Shown one piece after another: positions 48,018-57,905 of a stretch of 64,000 bases of DNA. The position numbers and the translations under genes are program-made. Below the pieces are notes generated by a model. The model was not told where the DNA came from and did not search any database. It saw only the letters and a list, made by a program, of their open reading frames with translations. The DNA lies in the NCBI GenBank assembly GCA_009760855.2, contig WPIO01000018.1, positions 2,914,001 through 2,978,000 of the forward strand. The letters run 5' to 3'. Position 1 is the stretch's first letter; every line of letters starts with the position of its first letter. Source of the DNA: Cristatella mucedo. Taxonomy: Eukaryota; Bryozoa; Phylactolaemata; Cristatellidae.

Positions 48018-49528
48018 ATGAAAGTGATGGCAAAATACTCAGCGGCGTGGGCGCTAGTAGCAGGATTGCTCGTCCATTTTGCCGGTAGCTGTCCCGCCCA
48101 TTTTTGAAACGGCCCCTTCGATCGAAGTAATCTTGTTGCTGCTTCCGAGGCCCCACATCGCGTCGCGTCGCGTCGCGTCGCGTCGCGTCGCATCGCGTCG
48201 CATCGCGTCGCATCGCGTCGCATCGCATCGCGTCGCGTTAGTGGCCCGTGGGGTCAAGAGGATCAGTCCCGCCGGTCGAACTGCGCGGCCCGTTGGGGAT
48301 GAGCCCTCCTCGTCCGAGCGCTCGAGCTCGAAGCTGACTCCCGAGTTCCGTCGTCCTGAGGCGCCGCACTGACTGACTGACTAGGTGCGGCTCGCAGTCT
48401 CCGAGCGGACGGGCGGACGGGCTCACTGCTTCTTACTTACTTCCGAGTTCCGTTTTCTTTATCGCTGAGTCAGGAGTAATTCGTGCGTGCCCAAAAACTT
48501 TCGTCCCGGGCGCGTCTCGCTTAGCAGAGCGCGCACAAAGTCAGGTACCTCAAGTCCCACAGAAAAATTAGTGCGATGGTAACCGGCGTCGCTCACTGCT
48601 GTGCGATCGGCGGGCGTCGCCACGTCCGGCGGAGCCTATAGTGGAATTCGAACGGCGCGTGCGCCGACGCGCGCGGACCTTGGACGGGTTTTATTGAAAC
48701 GGCAGCGCTATAAGCAACACTTGGCCATACTTATCCGGCCGCAGGAGGAATAAAAAGGCTGCAAACGTCATCAGTCCGTAGCCGCGCTTAACGCAGCCAT
48801 TACCACCAGGGCGCGCTGGCTGTCGACTCTGTCGCAAACCACCTGTTTATTCAGGTGCCTTGCCTTCACCACGAAACGCGAGCCCATGACCTCAAGTCAT
48901 ATATTTCAATAAACCTTGACCTTAGTTGGGCAAGCACCTTGACCACTTCGCCAAACAAACTACAGCTGCCGCATCAAAATCCCTCCTCAAGGTTGATTTG
49001 GCGCAACGCTTCAACGTAAGCCTTGATAAGTGTGGTCACGTGGCCCGTTGCTGCGTCCGTGGTCAGTAGACTGAACGCACCGTCTTGCGGGTGGATTCGC
49101 AAGCGATCTAAAAATCAAGGAATATGATTTGAGATCTTTTCGCTCTTGGTAGTAGCTTTTTATATGCTATTTTTTAAGTCCACTGCGCCCACAGCACATG
49201 GCTCTTGTAGCCAGCACTCGCCGTGCTCCGCGAACGTCCATATAATTGGAATTGCTTTTAAGAACGTTGTACCGCTTCACATATTTCAGTGGGGAACAAT
49301 AACAATAACAATAACAACAACGACGATGATAAAAAGAGAGCTCTGACCGCGGACCAGGTCTCAGCTCGCTTGGATGGAGTCGGCTCAACGACACTGCAAC
49401 CCGGCGGCGGAAGTTCAAGCAGAGCTTCTCCGGTGCAACTGCTCCGACGTATGGTACGCAACAACAACAACAACAACAACAACAATGGTGGTGGTGGCAA
49501 CAACAACAATAACAACAACAATGGTTAA
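48018..49528 (+). CDS. Asn-rich secreted peptide precursor, copy A (two exons)
   Basis: Exon 1 is 48018-48084 and exon 2 is 49290-49528, joined in phase 1 across a 1205-nt intron (acceptor CATATTTCAG). The product is 101 residues. The N-terminus MKVMAKYSAAWALVAGLL is a signal peptide of about 22 residues ending VHFA. Then come VG, nine Asn and DDD, followed by a KKR site at about 37-39. A 35-residue core starts ALTADQVSARLDG and ends SPVQLL, and is followed by RRMVR. The tail is Asn9-Gly4-Asn8-Gly. There are no cysteines. Dibasic/tribasic sites around the core suggest prohormone-type cleavage, which is inference. The donor here is GTAGCT rather than the GTAAGC of copy B, so splicing may be weakened. 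An AATAAA follows at 49745. I do not recognise the core peptide, and its function is unknown. Confidence 0.65.
48160..48240. repeat. (CGTCG)n pentanucleotide repeat in the intron of copy A
   Basis: About fifteen units of CGTCG/CATCG. The equivalent place in copy B (54284-54306) has only about four. Confidence 0.95.
48825..48968 (-). mobile_element. tRNA-derived SINE in the intron of copy A
   Basis: On the minus strand: TTTGGCGAAGTGGTCAAGGT (box A-like), GACTTGAGGTCATGGGCTCG (box B-like), then GCACCTGAATAAACAGGTGG. The same insertion is in copy B, so it predates the duplication. Confidence 0.7.
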
Positions 49529-49744
49529 TGTTTCGTGAGGGGAGCCAGCAGCGTGGTCAGCTGGCAGCGAACGTGCTCACGCTTGCTAGGTTCACTTGCA
49601 TAAAGGCTGCTGCATTTGCTTGTCACGATGTCGCAAGGCCTCCTCCTGTACAGCCCATAGACATCGCTGATTCGCTTACTCGATGGGTCAGCACCGTGCA
49701 GTAACTAGTGCAGTAAGTTCACGGAGGCTGCTTGTGAATGAATC

Positions 49745-49750
49745 AATAAA
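49745..49750 (+). terminator. Poly(A) signal of copy A gene
   Basis: AATAAA lies 217 nt after the stop codon. It is conserved at the equivalent place in copy B. Confidence 0.6.
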
Positions 49751-50234
49751 AGTACGCAGGATAAAGTTTACGCCGAGCCTGCTGCGCTGCTGCTTTTCGG
49801 CTGAGCGCACGAACAACGCTGTCTCGTAAATTCGCGTCTACGTGTGGAACAAAATAGGTGGTGCGCGAAAATAGATGGAGCGCGACGGCAACGTTTTTTC
49901 AGGCTAGCCGAGTAATTAGAAGTACTTAATAAAATTGGGAGTTAGTTTTGCTGCTGCTAACACCTGCAGCAGTGGCTGCAGCTTGGCGAGGCGCGATCGG
50001 CGGCGTCGCGGCTGCGGCAGATTCAGCAGACAGCGGCATTATAGACTGCTCAGCTACATCGGATCGTAGGTGCCAATTTGCAAATGCACGCGGCGACAAA
50101 ATCCCCTAGACTAAGTATTTCACCTAGGCTCAAGCTGACTAGCTTCGAGAGCCAGGTAAAAAAGGAGCACGAAGTATTTCAGAAAGGAGCACGAAGTATT
50201 TCCGTCTCTGGATCCACAAAGCCATTAGGACTAA

Positions 50235-50470
50235 TCGACGTTACGGGCGAGAGTTTGCTAGAGCACATTCAAAAACCTAAATTGGTTTTCGTTTCAAACT
50301 CCGTAGCCAACAGACCATCTCTCGCAAGAACCAGAAAGTAAGAACCATGGCTTGAATCAGGAGGGCAGTTGAGCTAGTAAGTAACAAGGTGGTAGCCGTT
50401 CGCGTATTCTGGAAGAGCTGTGCCATTGGCATGAGCGGAAGAGTAGACGTGGATGCGGTGTGAGTTGACT
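50235..50470 (-). mobile_element. Second LINE-type family fragment (copy A)
   Basis: CTCCGTAGCCAACAGACCAT, GAGGGCAGTTGAGCTAGTAA and AGAGCTGTGCCATTGGCATG parallel 19740-19880. It is also present at 56255-56450. Confidence 0.6.
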
Positions 50471-50504
50471 TGCTAAATAATAATAATAATAAGGCAATCT
50501 GATT

Positions 50505-50650
50505 CAGCAACTTATTTATATAGCGGCAGAAGTGCCGTCGTTTTTATCTATTACCACCTCTCGTAGTAGGCAATGCAGATTCGGTATCCGCACGACTCGA
50601 ACCCACGACCCGGGTCGTGAAGAGCGAGCACGTTGCCCCTGGGGTAAGAA
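50505..50650 (-). mobile_element. SINE family 2 copy (copy A)
   Basis: TTATTTATATAGCGGCAGAA, CTATTACCACCTCTCGTAGT and GACTCGAACCCACGACCCGG match the family 2 order on the minus strand. Confidence 0.8.
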
Positions 50651-50982
50651 CCAGTGGTCAACACATTCACACTTTACAGCAAAATATTCAACGTAGTATA
50701 CCGCAGATTGCCTTCCGCTAAGCTGGGAACACTAAATGTTCATTTGAAAGAGCGGCGGTGCTGCAACACAATCTTCTGTCCGTCGCAACCTCTTCACTAG
50801 CCTGAAGGCGGCGCCGGAAGTCACGAGCAGTTGAGCGTGGGTCGGTAGCGATAGCGAGCGTCTAGCGTTTTGGTTGGCTACTAAACGATTTTAATGGGAG
50901 GAAAACACAAGCTTCACATTCAAATAATGTCTACTTCATCCGCTTAGCATTTCGAAAGGGTCGAGCTTCGTTGGAGGTGTAA

Positions 50983-51187
50983 GCATTCGATGGAGACTTA
51001 TTCAACGCATTCAGTAATAAAAGAGTCCGCTGGAACTTTTATTCTACGGCCGCAGCGGTGGCTGCAGTCGCGGACTCATTAAATAAGCATTTGATGGAGA
51101 ATTAGTCGACGCATTCAGTAATAAAGAGTCGGCCGGAACTTCACTCTACGGCCGCAGCAGTGGCGGCAGCTGCGGACTCATTGAAAG
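50983..51187. repeat. Tandem duplication, about 105-bp period, only in copy A
   Basis: Both units contain GACGCATTCAGTAATAAA or a near variant, TCTACGGCCGCAGC and GCGGACTCATT. Copy B lacks this whole stretch. Confidence 0.9.
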
Positions 51188-51408
51188 AGGAACTGGACCT
51201 AGCTTACCGTCTGAAGATGGCTTTGGAATCAGTCGTCGTTTGCCAGTTCACTGCCTGCTTCAGGAACCAAGATCTACCAAGTCATGCTTCGCTGTTCTGC
51301 CGTGAGCGACCGTAGGTAGCATGCGACGAGTGGTCACTGCCGACCAGTACCCGGAGGAGAAAAGGGCACGTGTGACACACGTGGCGTCCGTGTCCACCAC
51401 CGTCGTCC

Positions 51409-51645
51409 GTGTCGCAACGTCGTCCGTGTCGCAACGTCTGGGGCTTTGGCGCTTGCGTCGAATATAATAACCGTGGCGTCGGCAATCGCAGAGACTACGC
51501 CGTTGTGTATGACGAGTCTGGCTTGAGTGCCAGGCCGGCGGCAACGGGTGCACGCGGCCCCCAAACCGGAAGCTTGTCGGCTGTACCGGGTGAACGGCTT
51601 GATGAAGCTAATTCCGCAGAAACCGGTTTCGCGAGGTCCTGTTGA
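51409..51645 (+). other. ORF of unknown status in copy A (GFGACVEYNN frame)
   Basis: The frame contains WGFGACVEYNNRGVGNRRDY and AVVYDESGLSARP and ends GFARSC-stop. Compared with copy B (stop at the same place), differences fall mostly on third codon positions (about 6 of 12 by hand count), weakly suggesting coding constraint. Just upstream, copy A has an out-of-frame internal duplication (GTCGTCCGTGTCGCAAC, twice). No promoter or clear splice partner was identified. Confidence 0.3.
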
Positions 51646-51822
51646 CTGTGGCATCGGCCAGCAGTGGCCGACGGCTTGACAAACGGTTTCCGGCTCAAAG
51701 GGTCTGAGGCCGCAGTAGCGGGATTGGAGCTGAGCTCAAGGTGGCAGATGACCAGCAACTTGTAGAGACATGCACGAGCAGCTGCATGTTTATGCTGAAC
51801 AGACTTCCAGGCCCAACACCGC

Positions 51823-52092
51823 ATGCCGAGGCCCAACTCCCTAAGGCTCAAATCCCCGAAGCTTTGTGGCGTGACCGACAGAAACAAGGTATATTACATT
51901 TACACTTTTCAAGGTCAAGGCGATGGCGCGAAAGCCACCAACACAGCGAGCCGTCGGGTCGTCGCTTTCTCCGAACGCCGGGAAGTATACAGGTACCTGC
52001 AGCGCGCAGCACCGATGAGAACTGGAATTACGACGACAGCGAAAAGCAGGAATGCGCGCTCTCAGACCAGAAAAATTCAATTCGAGGTGTGA
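51823..52092 (+). other. ORF of unknown status in copy A (GVTDRN frame)
   Basis: GVTDRNKVYYIYTFQGQGDG, then NTASRRVVAFSERREVYRYL, ending KIQFEV-stop. About 78 codons align with copy B without any indel, although flanking DNA has many. Hand-counted differences are 8 third-, 4 first- and 3 second-position. This favours coding in this frame, but I see no signal peptide, known domain or certain start. Confidence 0.35.
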
Positions 52093-52573
52093 AGAAATTT
52101 GCGGCAGAGCTTGTTCCTTAACAAGCCACCGGGCACATGCTGCTGCACTGCTTTTGCGTACATTTGCGATGTCACTACACTCAAGTCTGCCTGAACAACA
52201 AGATGCTTACTGTTGGTGCATAACTCAGATGCTAAGCTTGTCTGTCTGGCACAATAGTTACCCTAGCAACAATGTTTTACTTCCGATAGATTTGCACTCG
52301 CTCGCCATCAAGCAGGTTATCGTCACTTAGGTTCTGTTACTCAGTTTAAACATGGGATTGCTCCTGCCGCCCTATTGAAAATACTTCCTAATCAGGCTTC
52401 GAAAGATAGCAACGGCTCTTTTTACTCGAGTTGTTGACCAGTCCCTTTAACTAACCTCAAATCTTTTGATACCTCGCCTTCACTGTATGTAATGGAAAGT
52501 GATGTATCTCCTTCTGTTATTCCCCGAAGCCACAAGGACTACGTGGGTGCTCTGGATAGAGGATTCAAAACCT

Positions 52574-53274
52574 AGGCGTCTTTTGGTACGCATTTGGTAG
52601 CTAACAGCCTTAATCTCGTGCAACAAAGAGTGATAGTAACGGTCTCACACAACTACAAACTATTAGAAGAGCAGAGCATTCTAGCACAGAAACACGCCCG
52701 AGGTGTCCTGTTAGTATCAGTTCAGTTTTATCGTCTTGTAGTTCAAGGAAATTTGCCAAAATCTAGGATAGAATGTCTGAAATGCAAGCATCCAGTTTAT
52801 CAGTCCCTGCAGCAGATCACAACGGTTTAAATAGGAAATACAGCTGGGTGTTATCAGCTCAGAAACGATGGCCAATCAATCTTGTTTGAGTAAATCTCTT
52901 TTTCCCAGAGGTCAGTACACATGGATGCAGTAGCTAAGGATCAAGAGTGGAACATTGTGGGCCTCCGCGTGTGACTGGTCAGGCGGATGATACCTGACGG
53001 CCAAAAGACACGGACTCGAGCACGGTCGGACAGGTGTGCAAGTGCTTCGTCTGAAACACAGATCGTTGTTGTTAATCATTCAAGTAGGAGCGATCGTGAT
53101 CGATCGATACTGTAGACTGAAGCACAATAGATGCAGTAGGGCCAAGGCCAAGGCAGTGACGTTCCACAGTAAGGCCAAGGCGGCGACGTCACTTTTATCG
53201 TTGCACAGAAGACAGACGTCGGCGAAACAGTGGAGAGCGGTTTCAGAAGAGTGGAGTCGCTTGAATCCTATGGT
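52574..53274. other. Spacer between the two duplicated copies
   Basis: About 0.7 kb. It starts with a short second-LINE fragment (GGTACGCATTTGGTAGCTAA). Otherwise no feature was recognised; GGCCAAGGCCAAGGC-type short repeats occur at about 53141-53180. Confidence 0.6.
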
Positions 53275-53600
53275 GACGCTGTCTCCTCCGATGGTAGCTT
53301 TCGTGTAAGGACATGCTCCTAATACCGAATGTTATTAGAGAGTCCTGAGCCTGACCGCATTGGTGTCACCAAACCACCGGCTGCTGCTCGCCTTCTGCGA
53401 ATAGGCGGCGATAGGTAATTAGGAGCTTGTCTTGTATGCCATCCAAGCATTCATCCCTTCTTTGTGCCAGTTTATCAGAAATAAATTTCACCGCAAGTAT
53501 CTTAGACATGCGCGTGTAGTGATTGCCGAACTGACTTGCCCATTTCACGCAAACAAGTCTTCCACAGTGCAGCGAAACGACGAAGGCGAAGCGGAGCCGT

Positions 53601-53651
53601 GCATCACGAGCTAGCGGAGGCATCTCGTGCGCTAGCACGTGATGCCTCCGC
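53601..53651. repeat. Overlapping inverted repeats
   Basis: GCGGAGGCATC (53614-53624) pairs exactly with 53641-53651. Alternatively GCATCACGAGCTAGCG (53601-53616) pairs with 53630-53645 with one mismatch. The two foldings exclude each other. Confidence 0.95.
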
Positions 53652-54085
53652 ATGCGCTCGCTCTTTTGCACAGCCTTCGAACCCGCCGGGCATGCGCTGG
53701 ATGAAAGCGGCTTGGAAATTGCGATTTCCCCAGCCCCCCTTAAAAGACGGGACGACCCTTAACGGTCCCAATGTCCCCCAACGATACGATCGACCTTGCG
53801 TATGACGACGGGTAACCGATTATACAATTTCTCAAGTTCGCCGTGTGTGTTTTGCAATATATCTATACACCCACCTTACCTCGGTATTATGCTCTTCGGT
53901 TGGCTGGGTGCGGCCTAGGGTCGCCATTGAGGTATTGCTCCGGACGCCGACGGTGACCTTGTTCGAACCGAACGCAGACCGCAACGCGGATGGGGGGGGG
54001 GATTGCCGCCACTGTCACCTCGCAGCCAGCGCTAACCTCCCTCATCTGCCGCCCACGTGCCTAGAGGCGCGGCTGCTGATGATAG

Positions 54086-54093
54086 CATAAAAG
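54086..54093 (+). promoter_or_regulatory. TATA-like box of Asn-rich peptide gene, copy B
   Basis: CATAAAAG lies 59 nt upstream of the ATG at 54145, in the same context as copy A. Confidence 0.55.
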
Positions 54094-54144
54094 GCAGGTA
54101 AAGCATAGCAATTTCGTTCGAATCGACAAACAGAAGCCGAGCGA

Positions 54145-55546
54145 ATGAAAGTGATGGCAAAATACTCAGCGGCGTGGGCGCTAGTAGCAGGATTGCTCGT
54201 CCATTTTGCCGGTAAGCTGTCCCGCCAATTTTGAAACGGCCCCTTCGATCGAAGTAATCTTGTTGCTGCTTCCGAGGCCCCACATCGCGTCGCGTCGCGT
54301 CGCGTTAGTGGCCCGTGGGGTCAAGAGGATTAGTCCCGCCGGTCGAACTGCACGGCCCGTGGGGATGGGCCCTCCTCGTCCCGAGCGCTCGAGCTCGAAA
54401 CTGCCTCCCGAGTTCCGTCGTCCTGAGGCGCCGCACTGACTGACTGACTAGGTGCGGCTCGCAGTCTCCGAGCGGACGGGCGGACGGGCTCACTGCTTCT
54501 TACTTACTTCCGAGTTCCGTTTTCTTTATCGCTGAGTCAGGAGTGATTCGTGCGTGCCCAAAAACTTTCGTCCCGGGCGCGTCTCGCTTAGCAGAGCGCG
54601 CACAAAGTCAGGTGCCTCAAGTCCCACAGAAAAATTAGTGCGATGATAACCGGCGTCGCTCACTGCTGTGCGATCGGCGGGCGTCGCCACGTCCGGCGGA
54701 GCCTAAAGTGGAATTCGAACGGCGCACGGGCGTCGGCGCGCGCACCCCTTGACGGGCCTGATTCATTAAAACGGCAGCGTTATAAGCAACACTTGGCCAT
54801 ACTTATCCGGCCGCAGGAGGAATAAAAAGGCTTCAAGATCATCAGTCCATAGCCGCACTAAACACAGCCGTTACCAGCAGGACGCTCAGTCAACGCTGTC
54901 GCTAACCACCTGTTTATACTGGCGCTTTGCATACACCGCGGAACTCGAGCCCATGAGCTCAGTCGTAGAATTCAATAAGCATGGACCTTGGTTGGGCGAG
55001 CACCTTGACCACTGCGCCAAACAAACTACAGCTGCCGCATCAAAACCCCTACCTAAAGGGTGATTTGGCGGCAACGCTTCAACGTAAGCCTTGCTAGAGT
55101 GTGGTCACGTGGCCCGTGGCTGCGTCCGTGGTCAGTCGGCTGAACACGCAGTCTTGCAGGTGGATTCGCATGCGATCTAAAATCAAGGAATATGATTTGA
55201 GATCTTTTCACTCTCGGTCGCAGCTTTTTATATGCCAATTCAAGTCCACTGCACCCACAGCACATGGCTCTTGTAGCGAGCACTCGCCGTGCTCCGCGAA
55301 CGTCCATATAATTGGAATTGCTTTTAAGAACGTTGTACCGCCTCTCATATTTCAGTGGGAAACAATAACAATAACAATAACAACAACGGTGGTAAAAAGA
55401 GAGCTCTGACCGCGGACCAGGTCTCAGTTCGCTTGGATGGAGTCGGCTCGACGACACCGCAACCCGGCGGCGGAAGTTCAAGCAGAGCTTCTCCGGTGCA
55501 ACTGCTCCGGCGCATGGCACGCAACAACAACAACAACAATGGTTAA
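54145..55546 (+). CDS. Asn-rich secreted peptide precursor, copy B (two exons)
   Basis: Exon 1 is 54145-54211 and exon 2 is 55356-55546. The 1144-nt intron has a good donor (GTAAGC) and acceptor (CATATTTCAG), phase 1. The product is 85 residues. The signal peptide exon is identical to copy A. After VG come nine Asn, then GG in place of DDD, KKR, the 35-residue core (ALTADQVSVRLDG to SPVQLL), RRMAR and a short Asn6-Gly tail. In the non-repetitive part the copies differ by four synonymous and three replacement changes. Core replacements are A to V and L to P; V to A lies just after RR. AATAAA is at 55780. Copy B looks the more intact. The peptide is likely secreted and possibly processed at basic sites; function and family are unknown. 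Confidence 0.68.
54898..55028 (-). mobile_element. tRNA-derived SINE in the intron of copy B
   Basis: Equivalent of the copy A element at 48825: GCGCAGTGGTCAAGGTGCTC on the minus strand as the box A-like part. Confidence 0.7.
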
Positions 55547-55561
55547 TTGTTGTTGTTGTTG
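55525..55561. repeat. Hairpin at the stop codon of copy B gene
   Basis: CAACAACAACAACAAT (55525-55540) and its exact reverse complement (55546-55561) flank the 5-nt loop GGTTA. The loop and the first base of the right arm contain the end of the frame, GGT-TAA. Copy A lacks the right arm. Confidence 0.95.
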
Positions 55562-55779
55562 CGTGGTTTGTGAGCGGAGCCTGCAGTGTCGTCAGCTGGC
55601 AGCGAACGTGCTCACGCTTGCTAGGTTCACTTGCATAAAGGCTGCTGCATTTGCTTGTCACGATGTCGCAAGGCCTCCTCCTGTACAGCCCATAGACATC
55701 GCTGAGTCGCTTACTCGATGGGTCAGCACCGTGCAGTAACTAGTGCAGTAAGCTCACGGAGGCTGCTTGTGAATGAATC

Positions 55780-55785
55780 AATAAA
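55780..55785 (+). terminator. Poly(A) signal of copy B gene
   Basis: AATAAA lies 234 nt after the stop codon, within GAATGAATCAATAAAAGTAC shared with copy A. Confidence 0.6.
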
Positions 55786-56254
55786 AGTACGCAGGATAAA
55801 GTTTACGCCAAGCCTGCTGCGCTGCTGCTTTTCGGCTGAGCGCACGAACAACGCTGTCTCGTAAATTCGCGCCTACGTGTGGAACAAAATAGGTGGTGCG
55901 CGGAGAGTGGACGTTTTTTCAGGCTAGCCGAGTACTTTACAAATACTTATTTTATTAAAAGCGCGAGTTTTGCTGGTGCTAACACCTGCAGTAGTGGCAA
56001 CGGCGGCGGCGGCGCCGCGGAATCTGTGGCGAAGCTGCGGCGGCAGGTTTAGCAGACAGCGGCATTAAAGACCGCTTAGTAGCATCAGATCGTAGGTGCA
56101 AATTTGCAAATGCACGCGGCGACAAAACTCCCTAAACTTAAGTATTTCAACTAGGTTCATGCTGACCGGCTCCGAGAGCCAGGTCAGAAAGGAGCGCGAA
56201 GTATTTCCGTCTGTGGATCCACAAAGCCATAAAGACTAAATCGGTGTTACGGGC

Positions 56255-56450
56255 GAAAATCGTTTTCGTTGCGCACTCCGTAGCCAACAGACTTCATCTC
56301 TCGCAAGAACCAGAAAGTAAGAACCGTGGCTTGAATCAGCAGGGCAGTTGAGCAAGTAGGTAACAAGGTGGTAGCAGTTCGCGTATTCTAGAAAAGATGT
56401 GCCATAGGCATGAGCGGAAGATTAGACGTGGTTGCGGTGTGAGAGTTGAG
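56255..56450 (-). mobile_element. Second LINE-type family fragment (copy B)
   Basis: Equivalent of 50235-50470, with CTCCGTAGCCAACAGACTTC as anchor. Confidence 0.6.
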
Positions 56451-56479
56451 TCGCTACACAGTAATAATTTTAATGCAAG

Positions 56480-56632
56480 CCGATTCAACAACCCATTTAT
56501 GTGGCTGCAAAAGTGCCGTCGTTATCTATCACCATTCTCGTAATAGGCAACCAAGAACCCCCATCCGCACGACTCGAACCCACGACCCGGGTCGTGAAGA
56601 GCGAGCACGTTGCCCCTGGGGTAAGAACCAGG
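56480..56632 (-). mobile_element. SINE family 2 copy (copy B)
   Basis: Equivalent of 50505-50650: CAACCCATTTATGTGGCTGC and GACTCGAACCCACGACCCGG. Confidence 0.8.
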
Positions 56633-56748
56633 GATCAGCACACACACTTTACAGCGGGGAATCAGTCGTCGTTTGCCAGTTCACTGCCTGCTTCAGGAAC
56701 CAAGATCTACCAATTCATGCTTCGCTGTTCTGCCATGACCGACCATAG

Positions 56749-57056
56749 GTAGCATGCGACGAATGGTCACTGCCGACCAGTACCCGGAGGAGAAAAGGGC
56801 ACGTGTGACACATGGCATCCGTGTCTACCATCGTCCGTGTCGCAACGACTGGGGCTTCGGCGCTTGCGTCGAATATAATAACCGTGACCCCGGCAATCGC
56901 AGAGACTACGCCGTTGTGTATGACGAGTCTGGCTTGAGGGCCAGGACGGCGGCAACGGATGCACGCGGCCCACAAACCGGAAGCTTATCGGCTGTACCGG
57001 GTGAACGGCTTGATGAAGCTAATTCCACAGAAACAGGTTTCGCCAGGTCATGTTGA
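56749..57056 (+). other. ORF of unknown status in copy B, possible phase-1 exon
   Basis: An AG at 56747-56748 could open a phase-1 exon reading (G)GT-AGC-ATG. The frame gives MRRMVTADQYPEEKRARV, then PCRNDWGFGACVEYNN, ending GFARSC-stop. The VTADQ motif echoes LTADQ in the Asn-rich exon 2. Phase matches the signal-peptide exon at 54145. The acceptor's pyrimidine tract is mediocre. It may equally be non-coding. Confidence 0.3.
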
Positions 57057-57081
57057 CTGTGGCATCGGCCAGCAGTGGCCG

Positions 57082-57315
57082 AGGCTCTCTGGAGTGACCG
57101 ACAGAAATAATTTATATTACATTTACACTTTTCAAGGTCAAGGCGATGGCGCGAAAGCCACCAACACAGCGAGCCGACGGGTCGTCGCTTTCTCCGAGCG
57201 CCGGGAAGTATACAGGTATCTGCAGCTCGCAGCACCGATGAGAGCTGGAATTACGACGACAGCGAAAAGCAGGAATGCACGCTCTCAGACCGGAAAAATT
57301 CAATTCGAGATGTGA
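57082..57315 (+). other. ORF of unknown status in copy B (GVTDRN frame)
   Basis: GVTDRNNLYYIYTFQGQGDG through REVYRYLQLAAPM to KIQFEM-stop, aligned without indels to copy A 51859-52092. See the copy A entry for the substitution pattern. Confidence 0.35.
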
Positions 57316-57659
57316 AGAAATTTGCGGCAGAGCTTGTTCCTTAACAAGCCACCAGGCACATGCTGCAGCACTGCTTTTTCGTACATTTGCGATGTCACTA
57401 CATGCAAGTCTGCCAGAGCAACAAGATGTTTAATGTCGGCGCATCCGGCCGCCCTATTGAAAATACGTCCTAATCAGGCTTCGAAAGATAGCAACGGCTC
57501 CTTTAAATCGAGTTGTGAACCAGTGCCTTTAACTAACCTCAAATCTTTTGATACATCGCCTTCACTGTATGTAATGGAAAGTGATGTATCTCCTTCTGTT
57601 ATTCCCCAAAGCCACAAGGACCACGTGGGTGCTCTGGATAGAGGATTCAAAACCCAGGC

Positions 57660-57905
57660 AAGAGTTTCCCTTGATGTCAGCAGTCGCTTTATTTCTCTTT
57701 TCTTCGTAATCATCATGCACCAGCTTCATCACAGCGCTGTCGTCCGCTGGAAGTACGAATCTGTCCCGTGAGATTGCGTGCCGTATATAGCTATTTTGAA
57801 TGACAGCTCTAATTGATATCCCACCAGTAGCGAGATCGGTAACAATCTCCTGCAGACTTTTTTGACCCAGGAAATCGGCAATCATTTTTGTTCTTGTTTT
57901 TATTG
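57660..57905 (-). pseudogene. hAT-like transposase fragment
   Basis: The minus-strand frame ADFLGQKSLQEIVTDLATGG, then ISIRAVIQNSYIRHAISRD, then VMKLVHDDYEEKRNKATADI resembles the segment after the BED finger in hAT transposases (DLA...FS.V...FR..L...Y.LP...T....V...YEE...K). Only about 75 codons remain, and the fragment ends where copy B of the segmental duplication ends. No terminal inverted repeats were seen. The family call is from memory of the pattern, not a search. Confidence 0.55.

Larger units (their letters stand above)
47359..52573. repeat. Segmental duplication, copy A
   Basis: Homologous in the same order and orientation to 53275-57656. Homology begins with GACGCTGTCTCCTCCGATGG and ends with GTGCTCTGGATAGAGGATTC. 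It contains a complete Asn-rich secreted-peptide gene, SINE copies of both families, a second-LINE fragment and two ORFs. Indels make copy A about 0.8 kb longer than copy B. Confidence 0.95.
53275..57656. repeat. Segmental duplication, copy B
   Basis: Homologous to 47359-52573. Relative to copy A it carries an extra piece of about 200 bp near 53477-53685 (with a complex hairpin). It lacks the 105-bp tandem repeat region and about 190 bp near the last ORF. Confidence 0.95.

Noticed and set aside
48749-48775. AATAAAAAGG followed by ATCAGTC, resembling a TATA plus initiator
   Set aside because: Lies inside the intron of the Asn-rich gene; no coding start follows, and spacing to the initiator is short.
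53841-54090. Plus-strand frame just upstream of the copy B gene (and its copy A equivalent at 47725)
   Set aside because: It covers the promoter region and has no domain; conservation is explained by the recent duplication.
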